64,000 nt of DNA from positions 1,798,001 through 1,862,000 of the forward strand of contig NZ_CP032100.1 in NCBI RefSeq assembly GCF_003544815.1. The letters are read 5' to 3'. How positions within the stretch are numbered: position 1 is the stretch's first letter; every line of letters starts with the position of its first letter. Below, one piece after another: positions 46,567 through 56,499 of the stretch. The DNA is from Arcobacter suis CECT 7833. GTDB taxonomy: Bacteria; Campylobacterota; Campylobacteria; Campylobacterales; Arcobacteraceae. The notes beneath the pieces are model-generated. The model searched no databases and was not told where the DNA came from. It was given only the letters and a program-made list of their open reading frames with translations. A program made the translations under genes and the position numbers.

Positions 46567-46597
46567 AAAGGGTGTAGGCAAAAGCCATACACCCTTT
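46567..46597 (-). terminator. Terminator of rplU-rpmA
   Basis: A GC-rich 13-bp stem (46567-46579 and 46584-46597, one bulged base, loop aaaa) with minus-strand T-run lies 23 bases after the rpmA stop. Confidence 0.9.
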
Positions 46598-46620
46598 AAA
46601 GAAATCAATTTTATCCAGAA

Positions 46621-46875
46621 TTACGAAGCGTAAACTGAAACTTTTTTTCTCTTTTTATCTTTAATTTCAAATTTAACAACACCGTCAATTAAAGAATAAA
46701 TTGTATGATCTTTACCCATACCAACATTTTGACCTAAATGTACTTTAGTACCTCTTTGTCTAATAATGATATTACCAGCTCTTACAACTTCACCACCGTA
46801 TTTTTTAACACCAAGTCTTCTACCAGCTGAATCTCTATTATTCTGCGTACTTCCCTGACCTTTTTTGTGAGCCAT
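46621..46875 (-). CDS. rpmA: Ribosomal protein bL27
   Basis: An 84-residue large-subunit protein whose N-terminus reaches the peptidyl-transferase centre. It begins [24 protein letters not shown], directly the mature form, with no cleaved leader as in Firmicutes. [18 protein letters not shown] is standard. It follows rplU after 34 bases in the usual pair. Confidence 0.97.
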   Translation of the reverse strand: MAHKKGQGSTQNNRDSAGRRLGVKKYGGEVVRAGNIIIRQRGTKVHLGQNVGMGKDHTIYSLIDGVVKFEIKDKKRKKVSVYAS

Positions 46876-46909
46876 AGTTCTTCTCCTTAACTTATATTAT
46901 GCTATTTGC

Positions 46910-47227
46910 TTATGCAGCAATTTTAGTGATTCTAATTTTAGTGAAGCTTTTTCTGAAACCTCTTTTTAATTTAGAATCTTTTCTTCTTCTTTTTTTGTAA
47001 ATGATTACTTTTTTAGCTCTATTTACACCAGTACCGTCTAATACTACAACTGCCTCAACTTTTGCATTTGCAACAGCATCGCCAGTTTTTAACTCACCGT
47101 TGTTTACTGCTAAAACATCAGTAATCTCTAAAGTTTCTTTTGCAGCTAAACCAGTATAGTCAACATCTAAGATATCACCCTCAGAAACTTTATACTGTTT
47201 TCCACCACATTTGATAATTGCGTACAT
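46910..47227 (-). CDS. rplU: Ribosomal protein bL21
   Basis: A 105-residue large-subunit protein. It begins MYAIIKCGGKQYKVSEGDILDVD and ends with the basic KVIIYKKRRRKDSKLKRGFRKSFTKIRI, both characteristic. It is the first gene of the rplU-rpmA pair. The ATG is preceded by GAGGAAGA. Confidence 0.97.
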   Translation of the reverse strand: MYAIIKCGGKQYKVSEGDILDVDYTGLAAKETLEITDVLAVNNGELKTGDAVANAKVEAVVVLDGTGVNRAKKVIIYKKRRRKDSKLKRGFRKSFTKIRITKIAA

Positions 47228-47343
47228 CTTTCTTCCTCTAATTCAATTCTATATGCTAGGTTCATATTTTGTCATACTAACTCTATTTTTCGAACCGGAA
47301 TAGTATCTTATTTTAGTTTAAACTTTCTTTAAGCCAAAGGTTT

Positions 47344-47727
47344 TTAATGATAATCATTTGCTAAAGCTATTGCATCAACCATTATCATTGAATTTTTAGG
47401 CAAACCTTTTACCGATATTGTACTACGTGCTGGTTTATGATTACCAAAAGCTTCAGCAAATATTGTGTTTACAACTCGAAAATCTTCTATATTTTCTAAA
47501 TATATTGACACTTTTATAACTTTTTCCAATCCACTATTGGCATCTTCTAATAATGTTCTTAAATTAGATAGAACTTGTCTAGTTTGAACTTTAATATCTC
47601 TTTCTAGCATTGTACCATCCAATGAAATAGGTACTTGACCTGATGTATAAATCATTCCATTTACTTCTATAGCCGGTGAATATGGACCTATTGCTAGAGG
47701 TAAATTATCACTTGCAATAAATTTCAT
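47344..47727 (-). CDS. ridA: RidA-family reactive enamine/imine deaminase
   Basis: A 127-residue RidA (YjgF/YER057c/UK114) protein that hydrolyses reactive 2-aminoacrylate and related imines from PLP enzymes. Family blocks: LPLAIGPYSPAIEVNGMIYTSGQVPIS, a conserved Arg in KPARSTISVKGLPKNSMIMVDAIAL near 105. It lies downstream of dnaG, with an 83-base gap. Confidence 0.93.
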   Translation of the reverse strand: MKFIASDNLPLAIGPYSPAIEVNGMIYTSGQVPISLDGTMLERDIKVQTRQVLSNLRTLLEDANSGLEKVIKVSIYLENIEDFRVVNTIFAEAFGNHKPARSTISVKGLPKNSMIMVDAIALANDYH

Positions 47728-47810
47728 TTATTATCCTTATTTTTTGTAATTGATTGAATTCTACAAAAAATAAACTGCTAATTAAATAAATTTTAAAAAT
47801 TAATTATTAA

Positions 47811-49445
47811 TTATAAATTATAACTTACTAATTTTCCTAATTTTAATTGATAGATATTATCTTTGATTTTTCTAATTAAATTTGCTTTTTGTTTAAAATC
47901 TAAGCTATTATCATAAGAAATAGCTGTTAATTTATTTGTATAAAATTTATAAACCAAAGTTAATAACTCTTGATTTAATCTTTCATCATCATAATTTTCA
48001 AGTTTTTCATTTAAAACTATTGAATTTAATGAAATATTTTCTATGTCTGTTAACAATAATTCAAACTCATTTTTATGAGCTTCAAACATAGAAGAATCAA
48101 CAATATCTAACACAGAATCTAGTCTTTTTGGTTTTTCTAAAATTGATTTTATTATACAAAGTTCAGCAATATCGATTTTTGTTAGATTTGGTTCATAAGT
48201 TCTTTGTTTATTTGAACTTATTTTCACTAAATTTTCTCTAATATTTAATTTCTGAGCTAAATATCTTTTATATTCATCTTGATTTAATAAACTTAATGTT
48301 TTTAAATATTCATTAGCTTCAGTTAAAGCTTTTTGTTTTTGATTTGGATCATTTATATCATATTTTGAAATGATATAATTTATTGCATAAGGTATATAAG
48401 AAATTGGATTTGAAAAAATTTCATTTAATTCATTTATTCTTCCATTATTTACCATATCAGCAGGATCCAATCCATCTGCAAAAATAATAACTCCACCTTC
48501 AAACTCACTTTGACTTAACATAACAGAAGCTTTAAAAGCAGCTGCCAGTCCTGCTTTATCTCCATCATAAGCTAATATTACTTTTGGTTCCCCTCGTCTA
48601 AGAAGAGGTAAATGTTCAGTTGTGAGTGCAGTTCCTAAAGTTGCCACTGCTGTATTAAAGCCAGCTTGATGAAGCATTATTACATCTAAATAACCCTCGC
48701 AAACTATAATTTGATTTTTTTTATATATTTGCTCTTTTGCTAAATGATAACCATATAAAAGTCTTGATTTATTAAAAAGTTTTGTTTGTGGAGAGTTTAC
48801 ATATTTTGCATTGTGCCCAGTAATTGTTCTTCCACCAAAACCTACAAGTTTTCCAGTTATTGAATAAATAGGGAAGGTAATTCTTTCTATAAATCTTGAA
48901 TATAAACCATTTGTTCCATTATCAATAACACCTAAATCTATTGCATCATTTAAATTATAATGGTTTGATTTTAAAAAATTTATAGTATCTATTGAAACTG
49001 GCGCATAACCTATTTCAAACTTTTCAATTGAAAATTCTGATATTCCTCTTTTATGAATATACTCTTTTACATTTTCATTATTCACAAAAAGTTTTTGATA
49101 GTATTTATTTACTTCTTCTAAAATTTTTGTGTCTTGTTTTATCTCTGTTGTATTTTCATAATCTAAATTAAAATTATACATTGAAGCTAATTTTTCTATT
49201 GTTTCAGGATATGATAACTTTTCATATTCCATTACAAATTTTATAGAATCTCCACCTACTCCACATCCAAAACAGTGATATATTTGTTTTGCTGGACTCA
49301 CTACAAATGAAGGTGTTGTTTCTCCATGAAAAGGGCAACATGCTTTAAAATTTGCACCAGATTTCTTTAATTCTAAGAATTGAGAGATTACATCAACAAC
49401 ATCAAGATGGTTTTTTAGATTTTCGATTGATTCTTTTTTTATCAT
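47811..49445 (-). CDS. dnaG: DNA primase
   Basis: A 544-residue primase for replication. The zinc ribbon at about 36-66 has CPFHGETTPSF and CFGCGVGGD. The RNA-polymerase core contains RITFPIYSITGKLVGFGGRTI, and the TOPRIM fold shows VCEGYLDVIMLHQAGF and LAYDGDKAGLAAA. The C-terminal helicase-binding part (about 425-544) is present but divergent. It is divergent from the LapB-like gene. Confidence 0.95.
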   Translation of the reverse strand: MIKKESIENLKNHLDVVDVISQFLELKKSGANFKACCPFHGETTPSFVVSPAKQIYHCFGCGVGGDSIKFVMEYEKLSYPETIEKLASMYNFNLDYENTTEIKQDTKILEEVNKYYQKLFVNNENVKEYIHKRGISEFSIEKFEIGYAPVSIDTINFLKSNHYNLNDAIDLGVIDNGTNGLYSRFIERITFPIYSITGKLVGFGGRTITGHNAKYVNSPQTKLFNKSRLLYGYHLAKEQIYKKNQIIVCEGYLDVIMLHQAGFNTAVATLGTALTTEHLPLLRRGEPKVILAYDGDKAGLAAAFKASVMLSQSEFEGGVIIFADGLDPADMVNNGRINELNEIFSNPISYIPYAINYIISKYDINDPNQKQKALTEANEYLKTLSLLNQDEYKRYLAQKLNIRENLVKISSNKQRTYEPNLTKIDIAELCIIKSILEKPKRLDSVLDIVDSSMFEAHKNEFELLLTDIENISLNSIVLNEKLENYDDERLNQELLTLVYKFYTNKLTAISYDNSLDFKQKANLIRKIKDNIYQLKLGKLVSYNL

Positions 49446-49530
49446 AAAAGGATTATATCTTTTTATTATTTTATATGAACTTTTATGTTAGTATTCAAAC
49501 CTAACGATATAAATAATTAAGGTTTTTTAT

Positions 49531-50580
49531 TTGGATAATATAATTTTAGAATATAGAGATCCATTGTTTGGAATCATCTTACTTGTAGCACTAATTTTTT
49601 TAATATCTTTTGTTACTTATTCATTTAGTATTTATAAAGAAAGATTAGCAAGAAAAGATTATAGAAAACTATCTTTACGATTTGAACTAGGAAAATTAAA
49701 AGAAGAAGATTATGTTCATTTATATAAAACTTACAATTTACCATTTGATTCAATTTTACTTTTAGCTTCATCATTTTTACATAAAGGTGATTATAATAAA
49801 GCTATTTCTGTTTATTTAACTTTACTTGAACATGTAAATGATAGGGTAAAAAAAGAAGAACTACTTGAACTTTTAGGAACTACATATTTTAAAGGTGGCT
49901 TTTTACAAAGATCAAAAGAAATTTTTTTAAGAATCCTAAAATTCTCTCCAAGAAATAAAAATGCTTTAAATCATCTTTTATTAGTTTATGAAAAATTAAA
50001 AGATTTTCATAAAGCAAAAGAAATAACAACTTGTTTAGAAGAATTAGACAAAGATATGAATGTAGATAAAATCTATTTAGATTCATTGATTATTTTAAAC
50101 GATTCAATACTTTCTTATGAAAAAAGAACTGAACTTTTATATGAAATTTTTAAAGAAAATAAAATGATAGAAAGAATATTTGCTTCTTTTTTAATTCAAT
50201 TTAATAAACCATTTTTTTGGGAACATATAAAAGAGTTTGATTGTTCAAAATATATTGATGTAGTTTGGTATTTAAATTTTGATGATATTGATTTTGATAA
50301 AGTTTTGCAAAATGAATTTTTAGTTGAATTATATAATGCAAAAGGCTATTTAAATACTTTAAAACATAGCAATGATTTTGATTTTGATATTTTGATTTTA
50401 ATAAATCAACATGAACATAAAATAAAAGCTTCATTAGATTTTGAGTTTATTTGTACTACTTGCAAACATTCTCACCCTATTTTTGATACAAGATGTCCCC
50501 ATTGTCATAATATTTTAACTCTTAATGTTAAACATAGACTAACAAAATCATTTTATACCTCTAATCAATCTTTACAATAA
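49531..50580 (+). CDS. LapB/YciM-like TPR protein with C-terminal zinc ribbon
   Basis: A 349-residue protein beginning at TTG 49531 with AAGG upstream. One N-terminal membrane helix is at about 13-33 (LFGIILLVALIFLISFVTYSF). Tetratricopeptide-like helices run from about 60 to 180 (LLASSFLHKGDYNKAISVYLTLLEHV, LGTTYFKGGFLQRSKEIFLRILKFSPRNKNALNHLLLVYEKLKDFHKAKEI). A less regular helical part follows. The C-terminal rubredoxin-like ribbon has CTTC and CPHC at about 311-329. This order matches LapB, which adjusts LPS synthesis through FtsH and LpxC. The assignment rests on architecture. Confidence 0.7.
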   Translation: MDNIILEYRDPLFGIILLVALIFLISFVTYSFSIYKERLARKDYRKLSLRFELGKLKEEDYVHLYKTYNLPFDSILLLASSFLHKGDYNKAISVYLTLLEHVNDRVKKEELLELLGTTYFKGGFLQRSKEIFLRILKFSPRNKNALNHLLLVYEKLKDFHKAKEITTCLEELDKDMNVDKIYLDSLIILNDSILSYEKRTELLYEIFKENKMIERIFASFLIQFNKPFFWEHIKEFDCSKYIDVVWYLNFDDIDFDKVLQNEFLVELYNAKGYLNTLKHSNDFDFDILILINQHEHKIKASLDFEFICTTCKHSHPIFDTRCPHCHNILTLNVKHRLTKSFYTSNQSLQ

Positions 50581-50653
50581 CTCAAGTACAACACTTTCAT
50601 AATAAAAGATGTGATATACTTGCGACACTTTAAAAAATCAAAAAAGGAAATAT

Positions 50654-51328
50654 ATGAGTGATTATTCAAAATTAGAAAAGTGTTTGGATTATCAGTTTAA
50701 AAATAAAGACCTGATAATCGAAGCACTTACACACAAAAGTTTTAAAAAACCTTACAATAATGAAAGACTAGAATTTTTAGGAGATGCTGTTCTTAACTTA
50801 ATTGTTGGAGAGTATCTTTTCCAAAAATTTCCTAAATCAAATGAAGGTGAACTATCAAAAATTAGAGCATCTTTAGTAAATGAAACAGGATTTACAAGAC
50901 TTGCAAATGAAATAAAACTTGGTGATTTCATCTACATTTCAACTGCTGAAGAAAGAAATAAAGGAAGAACAAAAGCTTCTATTTTATCTGATGCATTTGA
51001 AGCTATTATGGGTGCTGTTTATTTAGAATCTGGTTTAGAAGTATTAAAACCTATTATTTTAGATTTACTTGAAAGATCTTATGACAAAATTAATCTTGAT
51101 GTTTTATTTAGTGATTATAAAACAGCTTTACAAGAAATAACACAAGCAAAATTTGCTTCAATTCCTGAATATAAAATCGAAGGTTCTTATGGACCAGATC
51201 ATAAAAAAGAGTTTGAGGTTTCAATTTGGATTGACGGTGTTAATTATGGAAGTGCAAATGGAAAAAGTAAAAAACTAGCTCAACAAGCAGTAGCAAAAAT
51301 TGCAATTGAAAAACTAAAAGAGGACTAA
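50654..51328 (+). CDS. rnc: Ribonuclease III
   Basis: A 224-residue double-strand-specific endoribonuclease for rRNA and mRNA processing. The signature [14 protein letters not shown] lies at about 36-49, and the second metal site is in [16 protein letters not shown] near 110-125. The dsRNA-binding domain is at about 153-222 ([43 protein letters not shown]). AAAAAGGAAA precedes the ATG, and aroC follows after six bases. Confidence 0.96.
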   Translation: MSDYSKLEKCLDYQFKNKDLIIEALTHKSFKKPYNNERLEFLGDAVLNLIVGEYLFQKFPKSNEGELSKIRASLVNETGFTRLANEIKLGDFIYISTAEERNKGRTKASILSDAFEAIMGAVYLESGLEVLKPIILDLLERSYDKINLDVLFSDYKTALQEITQAKFASIPEYKIEGSYGPDHKKEFEVSIWIDGVNYGSANGKSKKLAQQAVAKIAIEKLKED

Positions 51329-51334
51329 AACTAA

Positions 51335-52411
51335 ATGAATACTTTTGGACATAGATTTAGATTTACAACTTTTGGTGAATCACATGGAAAAGCTCTTGGA
51401 TGTATTGTTGATGGAGTTCCAGCTGGAATAAAAATTGACGAAGAATTCATTCAAAATGAGATGAATAGAAGAAAACCAGGACAAAATAAATATGCAACAT
51501 CAAGAAAAGAAGGTGATGTTGTAGAAATTCTTTCAGGTGTTTTTGAAGGAGTTACTACTGGAACTTCAATTTCAATGATTATTTTTAATGAAAATCAAAA
51601 AAGTAGTGATTATTCAAATGTAAAAGATTTATTCCGTCCAGGTCATGCTGATTTTACTTATTTTAATAAATATGGAATCAGAGATTACAGAGGTGGAGGA
51701 AGAAGTAGTGCTAGAGAAACAGCAGCAAGAGTTGCAGCTGGGGCAATTGCAAAACTTATGTTAAATGAACTTGGTATTAATGTACAAAGTGGTATTTGTG
51801 AAATAGATGGAATAGAAGCAAATAACTATAATTTTTCAAAAGTTAGTGAGTCTGAAATTTTTGCACTTGATGCAGAAGTTGAACAAGCTCAAAAAGATGC
51901 TATTTTAAAAGCAAAAAACTCACACAATAGTGTTGGTGGTGTGGCTCTTATAAATGTAAAAAATGCTCCAATTGGACTTGGTGAACCTTTATATTTTAAA
52001 CTAGATTCTCAAATAGCAAATGCAATGATGAGTATAAATGCTGTAAAAGCAGTAGAAATTGGAGATGGGATTTTAGCTTCAAGAGTTTTAGGTTATGAAA
52101 ATAATGATCAAATAAGAAAATCTGGTTTCAAAACAAATCACAGTGGTGGAATTTTAGGTGGCATCTCAAATGGTGATGATATAAATGTAAAAGTTTATTT
52201 CAAAGCTACTCCGTCTATTTTTATAGAACAAGAAACTGTAGATGTTCATAACAATGAAGTAAATTGCCAATTAAAAGGAAGACATGACCCTTGTGTGGCT
52301 GTAAGAGGAAGTGTTGTAGCTGAATCTATGATGGCTTTAGTTCTAGCTGATATGGTTTTATTAAATATGTCATCTAAAATGGAAAATGTTAAGAAGGTTT
52401 ACTCTAAATAA
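51335..52411 (+). CDS. aroC: Chorismate synthase
   Basis: A 358-residue FMN-dependent enzyme making chorismate from EPSP, the last common step to aromatic amino acids. Signatures: [18 protein letters not shown] near 15-32, [37 protein letters not shown] and [26 protein letters not shown] near the C-terminus. It is linked to rnc and followed by its own terminator. Confidence 0.97.
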   Translation: MNTFGHRFRFTTFGESHGKALGCIVDGVPAGIKIDEEFIQNEMNRRKPGQNKYATSRKEGDVVEILSGVFEGVTTGTSISMIIFNENQKSSDYSNVKDLFRPGHADFTYFNKYGIRDYRGGGRSSARETAARVAAGAIAKLMLNELGINVQSGICEIDGIEANNYNFSKVSESEIFALDAEVEQAQKDAILKAKNSHNSVGGVALINVKNAPIGLGEPLYFKLDSQIANAMMSINAVKAVEIGDGILASRVLGYENNDQIRKSGFKTNHSGGILGGISNGDDINVKVYFKATPSIFIEQETVDVHNNEVNCQLKGRHDPCVAVRGSVVAESMMALVLADMVLLNMSSKMENVKKVYSK

Positions 52412-52448
52412 AGATTTATTTAAAGTTTTTTATATATACTTTCATCTT

Positions 52449-52477
52449 AAAGCAACTCTTTGGTCAAGGGTTGCTTT
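52449..52477 (+). terminator. Terminator of rnc-aroC
   Basis: A 12-bp stem with one G-T pair (52449-52460 and 52466-52477, loop tggtc) runs into a plus-strand T-tract, 37 bases after the aroC stop. Confidence 0.85.
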
Positions 52478-52540
52478 TTTTATTGTCTTTAATTTGTGAA
52501 ATAACATAAAAGACATAATTACAATATAGTAAAAGTTTGC

Positions 52541-52546
52541 TATAAT
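52541..52546 (+). promoter_or_regulatory. -10 box of the lipoprotein gene
   Basis: TATAAT lies 43 bases before the ATG; the region 17 bases upstream (attaca) is a weak -35. Confidence 0.45.
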
Positions 52547-52589
52547 CGGACAAATCAAAGAAAAAAAGTTTGATATAAAAAGGAAGTCA

Positions 52590-53084
52590 ATGTTTAAAAT
52601 AATTTCAATTATTTCTGTAGGAATTTTAATTGCAGGATGTTCATCAAAAGAAGTTCCAACAGGACCAAGATATAATGTAGATGTAATTAAAAAAAATGAT
52701 GGTTACATAATTAAACCTCTCCAATATACATCAGCAAAATTAATGTCTGGTATTAAAAGTTTAAATAACGATGTAACTCCAATTATTTTAGGAACAGATA
52801 ATTGTAGAATTTTAGGTGAAGCAAAATCAACTGATAAATATATTGCAAGTACAAAAATTTCTAAAATGAATTGTACAATTGATGGTGAAGAATACGAGTC
52901 AAGAGATGTTAAAGCTTGGGTTATGAAAGATAACTATGTTGGTATAGATTTATCTAAAAAAGAAGTAGAAAAAAGAGATGATCAAAAATCAAGTGAAACA
53001 GATTACAAACAAAGTTTATATGGATTAAATCCTGGACAAGAAGTAAAAATATTTATTGAAGAAGGAAGTTTAAATAAACTTTAA
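52590..53084 (+). CDS. Putative lipoprotein of unknown function
   Basis: A 164-residue protein with a lipoprotein signal peptide ending at the lipobox ILIAGC near residue 17. The mature part has two Cys residues (NCRILGE and NCTIDGEEY), possibly a disulfide, and a charged C-terminus with EVEKRDDQKSSETDYKQ. I do not recognise the domain. AAGGAAG precedes the ATG. It has its own promoter and a terminator shared with the convergent carboxypeptidase. Confidence 0.7.
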   Translation: MFKIISIISVGILIAGCSSKEVPTGPRYNVDVIKKNDGYIIKPLQYTSAKLMSGIKSLNNDVTPIILGTDNCRILGEAKSTDKYIASTKISKMNCTIDGEEYESRDVKAWVMKDNYVGIDLSKKEVEKRDDQKSSETDYKQSLYGLNPGQEVKIFIEEGSLNKL

Positions 53085-53088
53085 AAAT

Positions 53089-53121
53089 AAAAAGCAACTC
53101 AAAATAATTGAGTTGCTTTTT
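53089..53121. terminator. Bidirectional terminator, lipoprotein/dacA
   Basis: A perfect 14-bp stem (53089-53102 and 53108-53121, loop aataa, core agcaactc) has T-runs in both directions between two convergent stop codons. Confidence 0.88.
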
Positions 53122-53126
53122 TACTT

Positions 53127-53930
53127 TTAATTTATTGCTGCATCTAATGCTTTTTTAGCATTTGGCCATCTATTATTTGCGTTTAACATAACCATTAATA
53201 TATCTTGATTACCTTTTTTAGCTCTCGCAATTAAACAAGCTCCCGCTTTATTTGTATATCCCGTTTTTACACCTACTACATAAGGATCATCTTTTAAAAG
53301 TTTATTACTTGTAGTAAAAAAATATTTTTTATTTGTATTCAATGCAGAAAAAGAGTATTTATCTAATTTAACTATAGAATTGAATGTTAGATTTTTTATT
53401 GCGTATTCAGTAAGTATCAATAAATCTCTAGCTGTTGATCTGTGATTTCCAGCATCAAAACCACAAGGATTTGTGAAATTTGTATTTATCATACCTAATT
53501 GTTTTGCTTTAATATTCATCATATTTACAAACAATTGTTTGTTCCCTTTTCCTAAATAAATTGCAATAGCATTTGCTGCATCATTTGCAGATCTAATCAA
53601 AGCTGCATGAACTAAATCTTTTAAATAAAATTTTTCACCAACTTGAAAATTTGCAATTGTAGGTTCAACTTTTTTCATTTCAGCTGTAATAGTAACTACA
53701 CTATTCATTTTCCCACTTTCAATAGCAAGCATTGCAGTCATAATTTTAGTTAAACTAGCAGGACTTAATCTTTGATTTTCACCTTTTGTAAATATCAATT
53801 TCTTTTTATTTAGATCTTTAACGATTATTGAATCTAAATCTTTTTCAATTTTATGAAAAACATCTGCACTATCTGAAAACAATAAAGTGGGGATAAACAT
53901 AAAACATAAAACCGCTAATAAAAATCTCAT
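53127..53930 (-). CDS. D-alanyl-D-alanine carboxypeptidase (PBP5/6 family)
   Basis: A 267-residue periplasmic penicillin-binding protein with a signal peptide (1-19). The three active-site motifs are present: SLTK in SPASLTKIMTAML near 60, SAN in RSANDAANAIA near 113, and KTG in GVKTGYTNKAGACL near 221. It trims the terminal D-Ala of peptidoglycan stem peptides. It is shorter than E. coli DacA because the C-terminal beta-domain and amphipathic anchor are missing, so it may be soluble. Confidence 0.92.
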   Translation of the reverse strand: MRFLLAVLCFMFIPTLLFSDSADVFHKIEKDLDSIIVKDLNKKKLIFTKGENQRLSPASLTKIMTAMLAIESGKMNSVVTITAEMKKVEPTIANFQVGEKFYLKDLVHAALIRSANDAANAIAIYLGKGNKQLFVNMMNIKAKQLGMINTNFTNPCGFDAGNHRSTARDLLILTEYAIKNLTFNSIVKLDKYSFSALNTNKKYFFTTSNKLLKDDPYVVGVKTGYTNKAGACLIARAKKGNQDILMVMLNANNRWPNAKKALDAAIN

Positions 53931-54046
53931 AATACAACCTAGTTTGAAAATTACATTTAATTAAAAATGTTTTTTATAGTCTAAATACAACTTAAAGTAA
54001 TGTAGTATACTACAAGTAAACTAATATTAAATATAAATAATTATAA

Positions 54047-54898
54047 TTATTTAAACTCTTTTTTTAATTCTTCAAGTCTTGCTATTCTATCTTGTGTAGT
54101 TGGATGTGTTCTGAATAAACTTCCAAGAGTTGTTTTTAATCCTGAAAATGGATTAATAATAAACATGTGTGCTGTTTGTTCTGTTGCATTATGAATTTCA
54201 TGTCCACTTCTTGCATAATTTTCAAGTTTGGCTAAAGCACTTTGAAGACCAGCTGGATTTTCAGTCATTCTAGCAGCTCCTTCATCAGCCATAAATTCTC
54301 TACTTCTACTTACTGTCATTTGAATAATTGATGCTGCAAGTGGCAATAAAATAGCCATTGCTATCATCATAATTGGATTAGAACCTTGTTTATTATTTCC
54401 ACCAAACATAGCTCCAAATTGCATCATATTTGCAATCATTGCTATTGCTCCAGCAAATACAGCGGCAATTGTTCCAATTAAAATGTCATAATGTTTTATA
54501 TGTGATAATTCATGGGCAATTACTCCTTCTAACTCTTTTTCATTTAACATTTCATATAAACCCATTGTAACAGCAATAGCTGCATGTTCATGGTCTCTTC
54601 CTGTTGCAAAAGCATTTGGAGTATGATCAGGTATTAAATAAACTTTAGGCATTGGAAGCCCTACTTTTTGTGTTAATCTTTGAGTAATTCTATAAACAGG
54701 ATGTCTCGTATCTTCAATAGGTGTTGCATTATAATGTTTTAAAACTTGTTGGTCCGAATAATAATAGGCATAAAAATTCATACCACCAGCCATTAAAAAT
54801 GCTATTAACATCCCACTTGTTCCACCAAAAGAGTAACCCAAAAATACAAATATAACAGTAAGGAAAGTAAGTAAAAAAACTGTTTTGATTTGTTCCAT
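54047..54898 (-). CDS. htpX: HtpX membrane zinc metalloprotease
   Basis: A 283-residue inner-membrane protease for quality control of membrane proteins. Two N-terminal membrane helices are at about 5-22 and 27-45. The zinc motif HELSH is in [15 protein letters not shown] near 129, and further helices follow (150-170 and 176-200). The third ligand Glu lies in [41 protein letters not shown] is the typical end. Confidence 0.95.
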   Translation of the reverse strand: MEQIKTVFLLTFLTVIFVFLGYSFGGTSGMLIAFLMAGGMNFYAYYYSDQQVLKHYNATPIEDTRHPVYRITQRLTQKVGLPMPKVYLIPDHTPNAFATGRDHEHAAIAVTMGLYEMLNEKELEGVIAHELSHIKHYDILIGTIAAVFAGAIAMIANMMQFGAMFGGNNKQGSNPIMMIAMAILLPLAASIIQMTVSRSREFMADEGAARMTENPAGLQSALAKLENYARSGHEIHNATEQTAHMFIINPFSGLKTTLGSLFRTHPTTQDRIARLEELKKEFK

Positions 54899-54952
54899 TA
54901 TATTCTCCTAATTTTTTTGTATTCTAACAAATATTAGTTAATAAAAATTAAA

Positions 54953-55867
54953 CTAGATATTGTTCAAAATTGACTCTTTTTGATATGGAACTTTTGCACT
55001 AGGAGTTACTTTTGATGTACTTTCTAAGTGAACATCTTGATCATCAAAAAATATATCTGCACCAAAAGCTTTTACAACTTCATATTTATCAACACCACCT
55101 AAAAAAAATGCTTCATCAAGTCTTACATTCCAGTCTGAAAGTGTTCTTATTACTCTTTCATGGGCTGGTGAATTTCTTGCAGTTATTAAAGCTGTTCTAA
55201 TTGGAGTTTGTTCATGTGGATATTTTGCTTGAATATTTGAAATAAGTTTTAAAAGTTGAGCAAATGGTCCACTCTTCATAGCATTTGAAGCATTTTGTTT
55301 TTCATAAGCTAAAAATGCTTCTAAACCTTGTGTTTTATAAACTATTTCTGACTCTTCTGAAAATAAAACAGCATCACCATCAAAGGCAATTTTAACTTGA
55401 TTTGAGTGTCCATTTTCTTTCTCTTCATAAGGTAAAATCCTAGCAGCTGCAATTCCCTCATTTATGGCATTTTGAACATCTTGCTCATTTGCTGATAAAA
55501 ACAAGTCTACTTTAAAAGGTTTCAAATATTTAGATATATCATCTCCCCCACTCCAAGCTGACCTTTGAATATCAAGTTTATATTTTTCTATTGATTTTGT
55601 AATTCTAAGACTTGTAGCAGAATTATTTCTTGACATAATTATTACTTCAACTTGTTTATCATTTGGAAAATCATCATTTATTTTTAAAAGTTTTTTTACA
55701 AGTCTAAAAGCAGTACCTTTTTTTGGTAATAAATCTTCATTTTCTATTTGATATTTATAATATTCATCAAGACCTTTTTCCTCAAAAATCTTATTTTCAT
55801 CCTCAAGATTAAATAATGCTCTTGAAGAAATTGCAATTACTAATTTTTTATTTAAATCATATCCCAA
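54953..55867 (-). CDS. Cytosolic 5'-nucleotidase (NT5C1-like family)
   Basis: A 304-residue protein of the 5-nucleotidase family that includes eukaryotic cytosolic NT5C1. Visible blocks: LVIAISSRALFNLEDENKIFEEKG, VIIMSRNNSATSLRI, KVDLFLSANEQDVQNAINEGIAAARI, FDGDAVLFSDE-type IAFDGDAVLFSEES and RTALITARNSPAHERVI. It should dephosphorylate AMP or related nucleotides. The gene stands alone upstream of sixA in divergent orientation. Confidence 0.85.
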   Translation of the reverse strand: MGYDLNKKLVIAISSRALFNLEDENKIFEEKGLDEYYKYQIENEDLLPKKGTAFRLVKKLLKINDDFPNDKQVEVIIMSRNNSATSLRITKSIEKYKLDIQRSAWSGGDDISKYLKPFKVDLFLSANEQDVQNAINEGIAAARILPYEEKENGHSNQVKIAFDGDAVLFSEESEIVYKTQGLEAFLAYEKQNASNAMKSGPFAQLLKLISNIQAKYPHEQTPIRTALITARNSPAHERVIRTLSDWNVRLDEAFFLGGVDKYEVVKAFGADIFFDDQDVHLESTSKVTPSAKVPYQKESILNNI

Positions 55868-55993
55868 AACTGAACCTTTTATTTTTTAATTGTGTAATCA
55901 TAAAACTAATGTATGAATAAAGTAGCTTATTTTATATAAAAAGAAGCAAAAATAACTTAAAATAAATTATTATTTTTTAAATTAAGAGAGAAA

Positions 55994-56476
55994 ATGAAAA
56001 AACTTTACATTGTAAGACATGCGCAAAAAGAAGATGAACAATTACAACAAGATGACTATGACAGAGAGTTAAGTCCAGAAGGAATTAAAAATGCAGAAGG
56101 TATGTCAAAAATCTTTGCCTCAAAAAACTTACCAATTGATTTAATAGTTGCAAGTCCTGCTGCAAGAACAAAAAAAACCGCTGAAATATTTGCTGAGGCT
56201 CTAAAATATAACAAAACCGTAATGTTAAATGAAGTCTTATATATGGCTTTTGTTAATGAGTTATTAGAAACTATTACTTATACTTTTGATACTGTTGATT
56301 CAATGCTTTTAGTAGGACATAATCCATCATTAACAGCCCTTGCAATTACACTAGTAGGATTTAAAGAAAAATTCCAAATGGGTGCTATTATGGAAATAGA
56401 TTTTGATTGTGATTCATGGATTGATATTTGTAAAGAAAATGCAAAACTAATTTCTTATGAATTTCCAAATATGTAA
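55994..56476 (+). CDS. sixA: SixA-type phosphohistidine phosphatase
   Basis: A 160-residue histidine-phosphatase-fold enzyme. The RHG-type motif is YIVRHAQKED at about 5-14 (catalytic Arg and His). A second region reads LIVASPAARTKKTAEIF, and the second catalytic His is in LLVGHNPSLTALA near 109. SixA removes phosphate from histidine on phosphotransfer domains. Its target here is not evident. Confidence 0.88.
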   Translation: MKKLYIVRHAQKEDEQLQQDDYDRELSPEGIKNAEGMSKIFASKNLPIDLIVASPAARTKKTAEIFAEALKYNKTVMLNEVLYMAFVNELLETITYTFDTVDSMLLVGHNPSLTALAITLVGFKEKFQMGAIMEIDFDCDSWIDICKENAKLISYEFPNM

Positions 56477-56499
56477 TAAAGTCAAAGAGACTTTATTAC
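56473..56499. terminator. Shared terminator of sixA and the next gene
   Basis: A perfect 11-bp stem (56473-56483 and 56489-56499, loop aaaga) contains the sixA stop codon and abuts the stop of the convergent minus-strand gene. Confidence 0.7.

Noticed and set aside
47346-47360. Fur-box-like TGATAATCATTTGCT
   Set aside because: It lies at the 3' end of the ridA coding sequence, where the Asn-Asp-Tyr-His codons explain it, and no gene starts just downstream.
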